Source: Trichoplax adhaerens
Lineage: Eukaryota > Placozoa > Uniplacotomia > Trichoplacea > Trichoplacidae
Reading direction: 5' to 3'
DNA length: 64,000 nucleotides
Assembly: GCF_000150275.1 (NCBI RefSeq)
Contig: NW_002060946.1
Coordinates: 2,995,454 to 3,059,453 of the forward strand
The first letter of the stretch is position 1, and every line of letters starts with the position of its first letter. Shown here piece after piece: positions 1 through 22,925 of this stretch. Made by a program: the position numbers and the translations under genes. The notes beneath the pieces are model-generated. The model did no database searches. It was not told the DNA's origin and worked only from the letters and a program-made list of their open reading frames with translations.

Positions 1-222
1 TAAGCACATCATTCATGGACAGTTGGGCAGATGTGCACAGCAATTATGTGTCTCATTTACTGTCAATTACGTCATTGAACATTTTGCATTTCTTTCATAT
101 CAGCTTTGCTATAAGCACATTATTCATGGACAGTTGGGCACATGTATAAAACAATTATGTGCCGCATTTACTGTCAACTACAGTACGTATATACTGTACC
201 ATTCTTTGATATCAGTTTTAGT
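1..222. repeat. Two-copy tandem repeat, ~111 bp period
   Basis: The block beginning TAAGCACATCATTCATGGAC recurs at 112 as TAAGCACATTATTCATGGAC. The two units share the attcatggacagttgggca core, the AATTATGTG segment and the tttactgtcaa stretch, and diverge towards their ends. Short open frames across it (for example 23-232) only reflect the repeat and match no family I know. It probably lies in the first intron or flank of the minus-strand SMIM4-like gene. Confidence 0.7.
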
Positions 223-589
223 GAAAGCTTAGCATGCACAGCTGTATACCATCAATATGTAACAAATAGCTTCTATTTTACTAAGTAATCTCCGATAATA
301 ATAGGATGCCCACAGCAAGTAATCTCCATATCATGGATGTGTTTTGCTTTGGTAGTCAGTGGCTGTCGTCAACGTGCCTGAGTCATGGCTACCAGTATAA
401 TTGATTATAACTCTCACAATGCATTTTACAATTTATTACGTTATGGTAGTGCTTAAGGGTTACGCAAATAACATAACATTAATCTCTACTAGCACAATGG
501 TCATTACCATCAACAGCTGCGCATGGTTGTGTACGTGCTATCCATAAAATGATCGTAGGAATAGCCAATTGTAGAAGGATGTTACTTAC

Positions 590-716
590 AGAAAGTCTCG
601 TTGCCAACTTGGACCTTAATCATAAATAGCTCTATGCCCGCTCCTAGCATAAAGAATAATGGCATATAACGATAAACGCCAAATTTTCGCTTGATAAAGT
701 CATACAAATTTTTCAT
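590..716 (-). CDS. SMIM4: SMIM4/UQCC5-like mitochondrial microprotein, first coding exon (partial)
   Basis: Reading the minus strand from the ATG at 716-714 gives 42 codons plus one base before a strong GTAAGT donor at 589-584. The peptide contains FGVYRYMPLFFMLGAG and then IKVQVGNETF. Human SMIM4/UQCC5 has FGIYRFLPFFFVLGG and IKVRVGQETFYDVYRRK, so the match covers the single hydrophobic membrane segment and the residues on both sides. SMIM4 is known as an inner-membrane assembly factor for respiratory complex III and is about 70 residues long. An in-frame TAA lies just upstream of the ATG, which supports this start. The expected downstream exon (Y-DVYRRK...) was not found at 1-589, so it should lie outside the window. 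Function is transferred from the family; only the first exon is seen. Confidence 0.8.
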
Positions 717-904
717 GAGTTAGCCGCAGGAATGATGCCACAAACATTGATGATGGATAGAAGAAGTTGATATTCAAGCATCCATCCACCCTAGACCTGC
801 TGGCTGCTGCTGTTGAGCAAGTTCAATAACTAGAGTAGACTCTGTACGAGAGATATTTCACTAGGAAGTGTATCCAACCAAATGGTATAGGATTGACTTC
901 TTTA

Positions 905-1382
905 ACATTGAACGGTTCTGCTTGGTGGTGTACATTATGCACTGTACTCCACTAACAGACAGACAGAAAGCGCCAGCAGGCACCAAGACATTTCACATTG
1001 ATCGGTTCTGATTGGTGGTGTACATTTTTATGTACTGTGCTGAGTAGTGAGTAGGCTCTACTAACAGACAGACAGAAAGAGCCAGCAGGCACCAAGGCAT
1101 TGAACATTGAACGGTTCTGATTGGTGGTGTACATTATGCACTGTACTCCACTAACAGACAGACAGAAAGCGCCAGCAGGCACCAAGACATTCCACATTGA
1201 ACGGTTCTGCTTGGTGGTGTACATTATGTACAGTACTGTGTTCTACTAACAGACAGACAGAAAGCGCCAGCAGGCACCAAGACATTGATCGGTTCTGATT
1301 GGTGGTGTAGTACATTATGTACTGTGCTGAGTGGGCTCTACTAACAGACAGACAGAAAGCACCAGCAGGCACCAAGACATTT
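905..1382. repeat. Minisatellite of five ~90-110 bp units
   Basis: Five units begin at about 911, 1001, 1110, 1200 and 1288. Each has the core CGGTTCTG(C/A)TTGGTGGTGT followed by CTAACAGACAGACAGAAAGC and then CCAGCAGGCACCAAG. Spacings are 90, 109, 90 and 88 bp; the longer unit has an insertion around 1040-1056. The array sits between the divergent SMIM4 and KDM5 starts. On the minus strand the units are open for short stretches and by chance resemble a leucine-rich signal peptide. Confidence 0.9.
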
Positions 1383-1747
1383 AAATGGCCTCCCTGCCAG
1401 TTGTTGGCACAGTACGCCTGTTCACCCCTACAGTACTATACACCGTATGATACAGTACCTTTGACTAGAATTGACAAGGACTGAGACTGATGTGCTACAG
1501 TACGCCTGATTACGTAGTCAGCTAGCGTAAAGTAAGTACTGTACTGTATTGAACTGCGGTGTATTTACAATAGTAAAATACGCATTGCTTAATATGCAAT
1601 ATTTTAGGACTCGTACACCACCAAATTGACAGTGTTACCACTATTGGACATATTTCTAGCAAGGTGATAGTAGTTAAAATATGCACGTGTCAGGAATGAA
1701 TGATTGGGCGATGATTGGTCAATTTGACTCAAATAAATAGCCACAAA

Positions 1748-1799
1748 CCAATCATACTGTCATAACTTAGCACATGACCAAGGCTGCCATGGCTGCCAT
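1748..1799 (+). promoter_or_regulatory. Candidate KDM5 promoter elements: CCAAT and tandem YY1-like sites
   Basis: A CCAAT box at 1748-1752 and two directly repeated GGCTGCCAT words (1782-1790 and 1791-1799), the second continuing as GCCATATT, lie 60-115 bp before the KDM5 ATG. GCCAT(A/N)TT is the known YY1 core. The positions fit a proximal promoter. No experimental support is available here. Confidence 0.35.
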
Positions 1800-1843
1800 A
1801 TTGATATTTTAAAATTAAAGTTTAGCGTGAGTATTACATATAG

Positions 1844-12749
<10,906 letters not shown>

Positions 12750-15224
12750 TCGGTGAAATCTATATAAAACATCTGTGCCTTGATATATCATTCGCACATG
12801 TAAATATATATATATTTTAACGAAGTCTGTATCAATCAATCGACGTATTACAGATGGTTATGTAGTCATGTTGGTGATATAAATGTTATCGTTTTAGGCA
12901 TTGGTGTAGAATTACATCTAGCTTCTCTTTCTGTTGTCAAATTATTATGCTGTTAATACTTATTTACTTGACTATATACGTAGTCATTTTTCCATTAATA
13001 ACTTTTATGTACCGTTCATGAATACAGACAAAAGATGAAAATGCTGTTGTAACTGTAGTACCATACTACATAAGATTACGAATTTCTTCATACAAAAGTT
13101 TGGGCATTCGTTATTAATGTAGTAGTAAAATTATTATCATCAGTTGCTGCATAATATTCTCTGTAGGCGATAATCCTATTTATTATGACTTATTATTGTA
13201 AATAACCTGTAAGTTCAACAAACTTTCACAATTCCACGTTACGGTTATATAGATGAGTCAGCCTAACCTGATGACTCTATTATGTGTACCGTGCACTATG
13301 CAATACTTGTAATTGTACAGTCTAAATAGTTATTGCATTAGTTCATATTATTGCGTATCGGTAAGTAAACGTTGATACTTGTGGCTGTAACTGTTAAAAA
13401 AGCTGAACTAAAGACTTATTTGATATTAACAATTTAAAGTTGTTGTATTATCATTATTTTGACGCAATCACCATTTTATATCTATTTATAATTTCATAGT
13501 CATTAAGATCTAAGTTTAGGAAACTGTAGATTTCAAGTACTGATTAGTTACATGAAGAATATGTTAATGCCTTGTACATGCTATAAAAATGTAGAATGAG
13601 TCCATACAAAATATGAAATACGCTGTGGTGAAAGTATGATGGAATAAGCTGAGAAGTTTATACAGCCTATTCGTGGCTCTATTTGCAAATTACCAATGGC
13701 TGATAAGTTCTAATAGTCTTCATTACCGTACTCAATTTAGAATGAATATGTACAATAATGGTGGATGGCTAATCGAAATTAAATTTTATTTTATAGTGAG
13801 TGCTGTACATGCGAGTATTGTGTGCAGACGATCTTCACGTGTGCGAAGGAAATGAAATAATAGCTTCAACTAGCTCGCTTCGAGTTTAATTACGCGCTAT
13901 GATATCATTAGTGGCAGAGGATATACGAGCTGTGGTATTTCAAAACTAGACCAAGATTAATAAATATAGAAAGAACATTTAAAGTGTTGCATTGTCCGTG
14001 CATTTGAGGATATAAGAATTTCGACGTGCAGACAGTTTGTAGATCGTCCTGCAGTGTCTTGTATGTATTAACAGCTTGAGGCTAAAGCCCGAAATATGGA
14101 TGTTACGCATAACAATTAGCTACTATACAAGTATAGCTACGGTTAACTCACATTACGCAAACACTATTGGCATGCCGGTTTAAAAATTAACAGTAAATAA
14201 ATTCAGCGGACTGTATAGTGATGCAATGCATTATATAACTTTCAACTCGATCACTTTGAAGCGAGCTATTTGATTAAAAATCAACGTGGCTACAGCAAAA
14301 ATGCGTATTATTTGCATAATATTATTACGGCATACTGTAGAGTAAAAGCATACAATCTTAACATAAAATTTACATTATAGTATATCTCAGTGCTAGCATT
14401 TGAACAAATCGATAAGAAATATTGTACTGTACAGTACTATACAGAGTACAGTATTTCTACACAGTTGTAATGAATGGGTCTTGGCACTTATGGGGAAATC
14501 CTTAACACATAGTACGAATGCCGTTTCATCATAACCAGCCACACTCTGCAATTACTCTATCAGTGGATAGTTCGATACTTTCTACTTTCAAAAATACAAC
14601 ATAACAATTGCCGTATATATTTTAGCTAAAATTAGTACATTAGTAATACTGCTCAAAGGTACTGTGTAGTAGTATGGCTCTCATTATTAGCTACTTTATC
14701 AAAGCTGGATCTTAAAAAGGAGAGGGGATGAATTAGCTTGACGCCGCCTTGACCAATATCAAGATAATAGTGATTACTAGAATTGTGGATTAACAAGCTC
14801 TAAACACCATTTGAACATAAATTATTGTGCGAATTATAGAGGCGTACTGAACACTGTAAAAGAACAGTCATTGACCGGAAGGTCTTCTACTATACGGTAG
14901 AGTAGTCCGCCTGTCTGTAACATCAGAGATTAAATGTGCAAAAATAGCTGTCACCCGCTTTATTGTTTAGTTTTATGCTATATATACTTTCTTGATGAAA
15001 CAAGGTGACAATCTATTTGCATAGGTCATGTAGTCTATTAGATGTCAATACCAACGCGTTCTTGATTCAGTATAAGGAAAACTTTGAATCAGAATATTGT
15101 ACAATACTAACACGGATATTACAGTATGATGTACTGTATTAACGTGACTGTAGCATTGTTCTGTAGTACAGTATGCGCATGGATACTGTTCTTTGTATTG
15201 ATTGAGATCTTGACTATTAGCAAG
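12750..15224. other. Intergenic region KDM5 - PDCL
   Basis: About 2.5 kb of AT-rich sequence holding the KDM5 3' UTR and the PDCL upstream region. Open frames are short and unrecognised (12618-12839 minus is a shadow of the KDM5 end; 13673-13855 plus). A GTACTGTACAGTAC palindromic tract lies at 14423-14453. No RNA gene or mobile element was recognised. Confidence 0.6.
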
Positions 15225-17925
15225 ATGGCTACTTTGGAAGACAGACTATTGGGAGAAAAGTTAGACTATTACTGTTCAAGTTCTGAAGATGAAGGTCATC
15301 AGGCTGGCAAGAGAGAATCACATGGCGAAGAAGACGAAGAAGGTGATCATCAAGACCCAAGTCTTGATCTAGACGAGATTTATTCCGTCAAGACTGATAA
15401 GGTAATACGCCATTGTTGATGAAGCTGGCTTGGAGAATAATCAATGCTCGACTAGCGAGAACTAGAGTTGCTATTACTAGTTTCCTAAGTACGAGTGATC
15501 ATATTCTACGTATGGATGTGATCAAGTTATTACTGTAGTCTACGTCGATATCAGAGGCTACTGTGGTTTCATTTTATAAAGTCATCCCTATCGTATACAC
15601 CATTTACTGTAGATAGGGAGATGGATAGAGTGTTTAGACAGTACTACTTTTATATCTAATCTTTCATTGATAATTATATTATAACTAACAATTACCTTTA
15701 GTGTATTGAATTTTCAATAAAGTATAGTTACCGCAGACTCCCTAATGTAAAAGTAGTCTTTGAGTAGCTATTTACTTCCTGGAGGTAGTAAATTACTGGT
15801 ATTACAGCAACTTACAGTAAAAATATCAAGCAACACTTGTACGTCTAAAGCTGATACGTTATTGTGAAAAAAATGGCATATTAACATAGTGTAGTAACAC
15901 TACCTATCCGAATATTATTTATGGAACTAGTAGAAGTTAAGCTAAACGATATACGGCTATGATCATTAGCTCTTGGCATTGAGTAGTTTATTGCTAGCAC
16001 GTGCTGCAATTTTAACGCTGTAGTATATTCCACCAATACGTTACTAAGTGATTCCAAGTCATCATCAGCACTTTGCCCATAAAGAGTTGTAATTACCGTT
16101 ATGGTAGAACTTATGGCCCAAGGATTGTCGATGCACGAGTATTCTATCTAATAGATTCAGGTCATTAATTTTAAAATTACTATTATATCTCATAATTATG
16201 TTTTCCTGTACTCAAGACTGGTCCGAAAGGTGTAATAGAAGACTTTCGACGATATAAACAGTTAGAAAAAGAGAAAAGACATGACAATGATCGCGAAAAG
16301 GCTGAACTTGCTAAGAAGCTTTCTATGGTTTGCAATACACAACAACAGGTACTTCTTACTATAATAGATTATTCTACTTTTAATTAGATAAAATTAAAGC
16401 GCTCTGAAATGGAAAAAATCGTGGACTGAAGGATTATTTAAATATGAATTGCCATGATACAGTGTACCTAATTTGCTAATTCATTTAGGAAGAAGATGAT
16501 ATCGACTTCGAAAATGATCCAATCCTAAAACAATTAATGCAACGAAGACTAGAGGAAATGAAGGGTGCAGCAGCAGTATTGTACGTGTATTAATAATACA
16601 AAATAACTTTATTGATAGATAATTGCTTTCTGTATGCATTTCTGCGCAGAATGTATGAGTTACAAATGATTTTAAGACTTTAGATATAACTGCAGTTTAC
16701 TAAGGATTCTAATTTTATGTCAGACCCAAATTTGGTAAATTATACGAAATTAAGTCCACCGAATATTTGGATACAATCGACAAAGAAAATTCAAATGTTA
16801 CGGTTATCGTACATTTATATAATAATGTATGCAAACCTTTACCGACGTGCTATTTCGCCCGTTTCTCTATTAAACAATGTATAGATTTCTTGGGTTTGTT
16901 AGTAACATCGTAGAGATTAAATATACTACTACATTATTTTCATTTGTACTCTAATTATGCACATCAGTAATATACATACCGTCCAGTAGACCAACAACAA
17001 TAATTAAATGTACCGTTGAAATTATATCAACAATCTAGATAGATAACAGCTAGTTTTTTCTATATTTCAACTGTACAATTTAAGAATGTTTACGTATTAC
17101 GTTATTTTTTATCTCACTCTTTGCTACGTGTTGTACCTTGCAGAATTTACGTAAATGCAAAAACATGACGAGCTGTTTAAACCAACTCGCAAAGCATTAT
17201 ACAACGGTAATTTACATAATCATTTTCATATAGACTTTGAGCGATGTTACCTACCTATACGCGTTTGTTGTATCGGTCTTTTTTAGGTCAAATTTTGTAA
17301 TGCCAGGGCGTCTGGTATACCTATTCTCAGCGCCGAATTCGTAAGTAATTGGAACATTTCGACATTATCGCATCAACTTAAAATTGATTATATTTTCATA
17401 CTTAAGAATCTTGTACGCGAATATACAATTAAATAAGTGGCTATTCTATCAAAATTATCAATTACACTTCCGTAGCAATACACGATGTCGCTTATCATGT
17501 CGTATATTTTAGACACAACGAGGATTGCCGGCGCTTCTTCTATACCGTGATGGTAATGTGATTGGTAATTTTATTCGTATAACAGACAACCTTGAAGATC
17601 GGTTTGACGCTGTTGACGTTGAAAATTTTCTCTTAGAGTACGTAAATACATGTAGTCTGTGGCAGAATGTTCGTAGTTATTGGACTCTATAATGTTGGGA
17701 GTAAATTATCATATTTCTTAGCATCAGTTAAAGTTTATAGTTAGCGAAATATCGGCACTGTAAATATTATTACCACGTACTATGGATTTTCATTCAGGAT
17801 GAAATAGCCAACTTAATAGTGTTAGTAACTTTTGTTTTAATTTTTGCTCTTCCAGGCATGCCATGCTCCCGACTATGGACAGAACATTTGCAGATACATT
17901 AAATTCAGATTCAAGCGATGAATAA
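15225..17925 (+). CDS. PDCL: Phosducin-like protein PDCL (PhLP1)
   Basis: Cytosolic co-chaperone that works with the CCT chaperonin to fold and release G-protein beta subunits for beta-gamma assembly. Exons: 15225-15401, 16217-16348, 16489-16580, 16724-16826, 17144-17206, 17287-17340, 17513-17637, 17856-17925; 271 residues versus 301 in human PDCL. The N-terminus MATLEDRLLGEKLDYYCSSS matches human MTTLDDKLLGEKLQYYYSSS. Exon 2 begins TGPKGVIEDFRRYKQLE, the conserved Gbeta-binding helix. The C-terminal thioredoxin-like domain runs from about residue 102, includes VKFCNARASG and GLPALLLYRDGNVIGNFIR, and ends with an acidic serine-rich tail (DSDSSDE-like). The in-frame ATG at 15126 adds a hydrophobic leader unlike the family, so 15225 (context CAAGATGGCT) is preferred. 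The linker exon around residue 136-156 is the least conserved part. Confidence 0.93.
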
Positions 17926-19503
17926 TGCAATCGTAATATATTCTCTGATCAATAATTTAAAGCCATAACATACTAAAGTTACGCGCTACAAAGTAATAAG
18001 ATAAATGCGGTATAATGCAACTCTTATGAAGAAACAAGGACATAAGACTACCATATCGGTGATCATATGATTTGTCTTATATCAAAAAGGCTTAGTAAAG
18101 TGAAAAGATCGAAATATTTATATTATTTTAAGTTTTGCTTTAGTGCTTTTAAGAAATTCTATCGATAACTAAAACCAGACATAGTTTCTGTCTTGACGAT
18201 CATATTACATCTGAGGTTACAACTTCTTAAACGCTTTAAGATAGATAATTTCTACATTTTATTATTTTGCTGTAAAAATCATTTTAGAGATTGTATAGAA
18301 TGTCTAAAATATAGTTGTATCAACTACCCTTACATGAGACAGATAGTAACTTTGCATCAATGATAAATATTTACTAATATTAAAGTCGTATAGCGGGTGA
18401 AGCAGCGGAGCATTTCCTTAGAATCCTTGAAAGAATGAATCTGTGTTAATCTTACGAAGGAACTTTATTTGTGGATACAACAAATTGTTGATGTATTTCC
18501 ATCGTAATCAAGCATGTAGTTTGTTATTACTGCTTTTTAAATATATGAGCTATATGGATGTAGAATTTCAAATAAAAATTAATCGAACTTATTTGCCTGA
18601 TCACTATTGAAGTATCAACTGCAGAAATCAATTTACCAGTAGCTGTATACCAATATATATCATGTATACGCATATGCACTGGCACTGTCTTGCCCTAGAC
18701 TATAACTCGGCAGTTATTCTGAGTACAGTCCAGGACAAAACGATGTGCCATGCTAAAATATTCTTGCACGCTCTACTACTCCTTCTGTATACCTGTAATT
18801 TCATACAGATTTGTGTAGTATGGAATATCAGCAAGAAAAATTTGTCTTAACTTTACAAAAAATGATTAACTTTAATTCATTTTGACAGAAAAGGTATCAT
18901 CAATACAGTATGCCTGTACTGTATACAAAGTGAAAAATACAGCATTACAATAGAAAATCATAAAAGAAGTGAAATTAGCGATTTTTTAATAACTTTAACA
19001 ACTGAAGCTAATTTAGAAAGATAGTTCTTTCAGCCTCCATTTCATAACTAGGTCAACTACATAAACAGCAAAAGCAGTATATACTACGACAAATCAAAGT
19101 ACTGTAATAGCTATAGTAAATAATGAATAATAAGACAGAAACTACACATAATGCTCAGGTAAGATTTTAAATAGCACCACAAAAAAACTCCCCGATAAAC
19201 ATCTTACAGCTACACATAAAAATGTGCAATACTTTAATATAATAGAGATTGTTGAAATAGCTATCACCTACAGTTAAGCTTTGTTCTTATGATTTATTTT
19301 TGAAATTATGATAACACAACTAGATGATGCATCGTATGAACTAGTGGCTTCTTACAAGTACTGATGTCAGCAAATTTGCTACATTATTGTGTACTTGTAT
19401 ATTTACTTGAGATAGATGTTGTGATACACAGCAGTAATTGTAAATATCCTTCCTGTGTTAGTGTACGCATATCTACTTTGAATCGCCATCTAATTGACCG
19501 TTT
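17926..19503. other. Convergent intergenic region PDCL / CAPZA
   Basis: About 1.6 kb holding both 3' UTRs. An AATAAA at 18571-18576 is a possible PDCL poly(A) signal, though 650 bp past the stop. A 62-codon frame at 18662-18850 is unrecognised. Nothing else seen. Confidence 0.6.
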
Positions 19504-22500
19504 CTACGCATTCTTTAATTCTTTGCCAATCTTGTAGCTGAGAATTTGATTCCAGTCCAACTTTGAGCGTGTGATCGGTAATTGCCGACGTAATGCTTTA
19601 AATGCGGTATCCGACATATTGTTATAATTTTCAGAAATAGACGTCTATTGCAAATGTAATATTTATCCAGTTATTTAAAACGCCAAAAGTGAATGAAAAA
19701 CAGGAAAAGTAACTATTTATCAGTCATACGCTACAATTTTATCTTACCTGATATGCAGCCTCAGCACTTCCTATCAATTTGACTAACTTATCAGCGGTTC
19801 CTCTTTCAGTCTACATAGTCAGATTATATTTTTGCAAATTCTTAAATTATGAATTTGAAATATCAGACTAATCAATTTACCAGGTTGGTAGTCAACATGA
19901 AATAAACTTCATTATCAGTAGCAATATCATACACATCCGTCTATCCCATTTACCGTGACGTCAACTTGATCTTCATGTTCTTTGGAGGTCACCAGTTGGA
20001 CATTCCCATCTTCATAGTAGTGTACCTAGTATCAATAGAATTAGGAATTACTGATTGCCGTTAATTATTGCTGTATCACCACAAGGTGCTCTGATTATTC
20101 AGTCTTAAAATTCCGAAGCTGACAAAATGGCATTAAAATTTACAGAAATTATAGATTGCTCATAAAAAACAGAAAAAATGCCCTACCTGAACCTTAATGC
20201 TGCCCTTAACTGTTGCAAAATTACCACCACTGGGAATTGTTACTATCCATTCGGATTTCCAACGGCCATTCCTATTGCAATTCATGTAGAGTCAGAATAA
20301 TGATCTTGGTAACTAAAATTTAAGTTTTCAATGCTAAGGTAACTTTTTTGGACTATAAAATACGTAGTACATAGTTCTATATTACAGTTGGAATGGATAC
20401 TAGATGTATCGTGAGGCATCTAGGTAATGAAGAAGTTACAATATTTTTATCAGTCAAACAAACCAGTAATTCTTCGCCTGATAATGATGATCTTCAATGC
20501 AAATCACGATGGTGATATCTGAATCCGAATTACCAAATACAGAAAAAACACCGTGAGGGTAATACGACTTGATGTAGCCACGGATAGCTTCTTGAACTGC
20601 CTTTCTGTATGGTTCTGCTTGGCTATCCATATCATGATCGCGAATGTCTGTCACTTCTTTACGCAAATGATCTAACTTGAATGATCGTCCTTGAAATGGA
20701 TCAATAAATCTGTCATCCTCTATCTGTCCATGTTTACTGACGATTACCTAAATATCGCCACATAATTGATCGTTTTGGTTAGATAGATGAAGGTATAATA
20801 AATCAATCGCGATAAGTAAAAGTCTGCTGATAATCGGCTGTGCAATATTCTTTATTAGTACTATTTGCTGCTATCATCGTTTAACTCTCTTACCAAATCG
20901 TCTGAGTCATCCAACTTTACAGGGAGGAATTGTTCCATGTTGTACGAAGCAAAGGATCTTTTGGATGAAGTGAAGATAAAGATATTATGAATAACGAATA
21001 AAGGTATAAAACATGTCGTACTATATAGATAATCTATTTAAGAAATGGGTCTAATAATTATAATGAACATAAACTTACTCTGCAGAAGCACCTTTCAATA
21101 TGGAATCATTTTGCAGCAAGATACGGACATCTAAAATTAATAAACATGTAAATACCACTAGTTAAGGCAGCTGTAGCGAATTAAAATAGGAAATTCACAT
21201 CGAGAGCATAAGCGTTTGACCCTTGGACAGAGTGGTATACGGCTGATACCACCCAACACCACAGCAGCATGGATACTGATATTGTTAATGTACTGTATAA
21301 ACTATCGCTATTCCTATCTACTGTATACAGTATGTACATTTACAATATTTAAAAGAGGCACAGAGAAAGTAAGTCAGATTAGCTAACGTTACCATTTAAA
21401 ACTTCGTTAAATTCGCCAGGTGGCGCATGGGTAATAAAGTTTGAAGCGATGTTTGCCTATATCGATACATTGATAATATATAATCAAAGTAATAACATCA
21501 AATTAGCGCCGATCAATTTTAGCATTCTATTTTCAATAAAATCATCCACGTTAAATCAACAGTTATCAAGATCTTGTATAAAGTTGAAATGTATGCCATT
21601 CAACTCAAATCAATTAATATGAAGCAGTTGACGTCCAAATTCCAACAATATCAATACTATGCAATATATTAAAGAGGCAAAATATCTTTAGGGATTGATT
21701 TTAAGGTTATGAAAGGTTCGTATCTCTATCTTTGATGCGAATATAGGGATAATGGTAACTCTAGATATCTTGTCTTTGCAAGTAATTAAGTCGTTGATAA
21801 CCCTAATGCGATTATCGCACACGAATTTGAAATGAAACAAAATACGTGTAGCACTTGTGGATGGACGATCGTGCTAGGATTTCAATTTCAAAATGATTGC
21901 ATTGAAAATCGCAATCAAAGCTTTTATATTCAAATATATCGATCGCATATTGTGATTTAAACACGATGATGTTCCATGACTTCAAGGTAATCATCCGGTC
22001 GTCGATCTTGAGAGCGAGTTGAATAATCCATGAAAGCTACAGCGTGTCAACTATAAAGACGGTTACGCGATGTTGTAGAGTGCAAAAAGTAGGAGTGCGT
22101 AGACGTAGGAATGAAGCAGTAAGTCGCAACAACAGCCATAAGCCGTGATTAAGTCATTGCAAAAGAAAATATGCATTGATTGGTAATCAAATAAATTAAA
22201 ATTTAATCCAACGATAAACAAAGCGAAAGTCATATTAAACTGCAAGTAACATGCTCCCAATGGAAGATGACAACGCGTTGGATAGAAGTGAAGATTTAGG
22301 TTGGAGTTTTTCTGAACTTCGATCTTATCCTTTAGGAGAAAAATGAGATAAATCCTGGTGCAAGATCGATATTGTCCAAGCAGCCCTCCATGTCCGCTGC
22401 GGTAATTTTGTTAACCTTAGGTCAACCATGGAGGACCACTTAAGACAGAAGTGATATTGACCGCGAGTAGTCTACCACGCTTAAAATCTCCTACGTTGAA

Positions 22501-22753
22501 AGGGTTGTAAAGCAGGAAGTAAAAGACTGTAGACGCTAGGTGAGAAAGTGACAAAAAGATTCAACTCCAGCATCATAGCAAGAGCATTTGAGCGTCATTG
22601 AAAGGCATAAACCTGTACAATTACTACATACAAGTAAACACATTGGTCTTATGAAAATAAGAATCGTAGGAAGAGACCATTATGATGAATTAAGTCAATA
22701 TGATTAACCTTTTCTTCATCGGAAATAGGTGTTTCGAAACTGTCAGAAGCCAT
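19504..22753 (-). CDS. CAPZA: F-actin-capping protein subunit alpha (CapZ alpha)
   Basis: Pairs with CapZ beta to cap actin filament barbed ends in the cytoplasm. Exons in coding order: 22753-22709, 21456-21393, 21130-21079, 20957-20894, 20747-20464, 20271-20187, 20025-19954, 19940-19881, 19810-19748, 19644-19504; about 309 residues versus 286 in human CAPZA2. Recognisable blocks are SDEEK at the N-terminus, [73 protein letters not shown] and, at the C-terminus, [20 protein letters not shown] then [15 protein letters not shown], which is the conserved C-terminal tentacle. The reading is interrupted between 20025-19954 and 19940-19881 by only 13 nt (19941-19953) that begin GT and end AG; reading through would stop about 110 residues early. 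This could be a collapsed intron or an assembly error. Confidence 0.92.
21457..22708 (-). other. CAPZA first intron (1.25 kb)
   Basis: Separates the 15-codon first exon from the exon encoding [10 protein letters not shown]. It contains short minus-strand open frames (21812-21994, 22063-22260) without family resemblance. The length and position fit a regulatory first intron; nothing else seen. Confidence 0.6.
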
Positions 22754-22804
22754 TGCCGTTCCACCCAACTTTGATGATCGACTGCGCAGCTCCAGTACTG
22801 TGTG

Positions 22805-22925
22805 CTACTACAGTACAGTTTCTACAGTACATTTACTGAGGACGGTGCTGTACTGTACCGTTGTACTGTAGTGTACAGTATAGAACTGTACAGTACAACG
22901 GCAGTATCCCGAGCAGCTACAGTAC
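22805..22925. repeat. ACTGTAC/GTACAGT palindromic tract
   Basis: Repeated CAGTAC, CTGTAC and TACAGT words run in both orientations, giving many short self-complementary stretches. The tract lies 50-170 bp upstream of the CAPZA start codon. Similar tracts occur elsewhere in the window near 2866, 14423, 41861 and 47423. Confidence 0.7.

Noticed and set aside
952-1375. Minus-strand frames resembling signal peptides (CLLALSVCLLV)
   Set aside because: They are translations of the minisatellite core in different units, with no conserved continuation or splice structure.
15126-15224. Upstream in-frame ATG that would extend PDCL by 33 hydrophobic residues
   Set aside because: PDCL proteins start directly with M-x-T-L-x-D/E-x-L-L-G; the extension is unlike the family and this is a cytosolic protein.
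18662-18850. 62-codon frame between PDCL and CAPZA
   Set aside because: No family resemblance, and it lies in convergent 3' flanking sequence.
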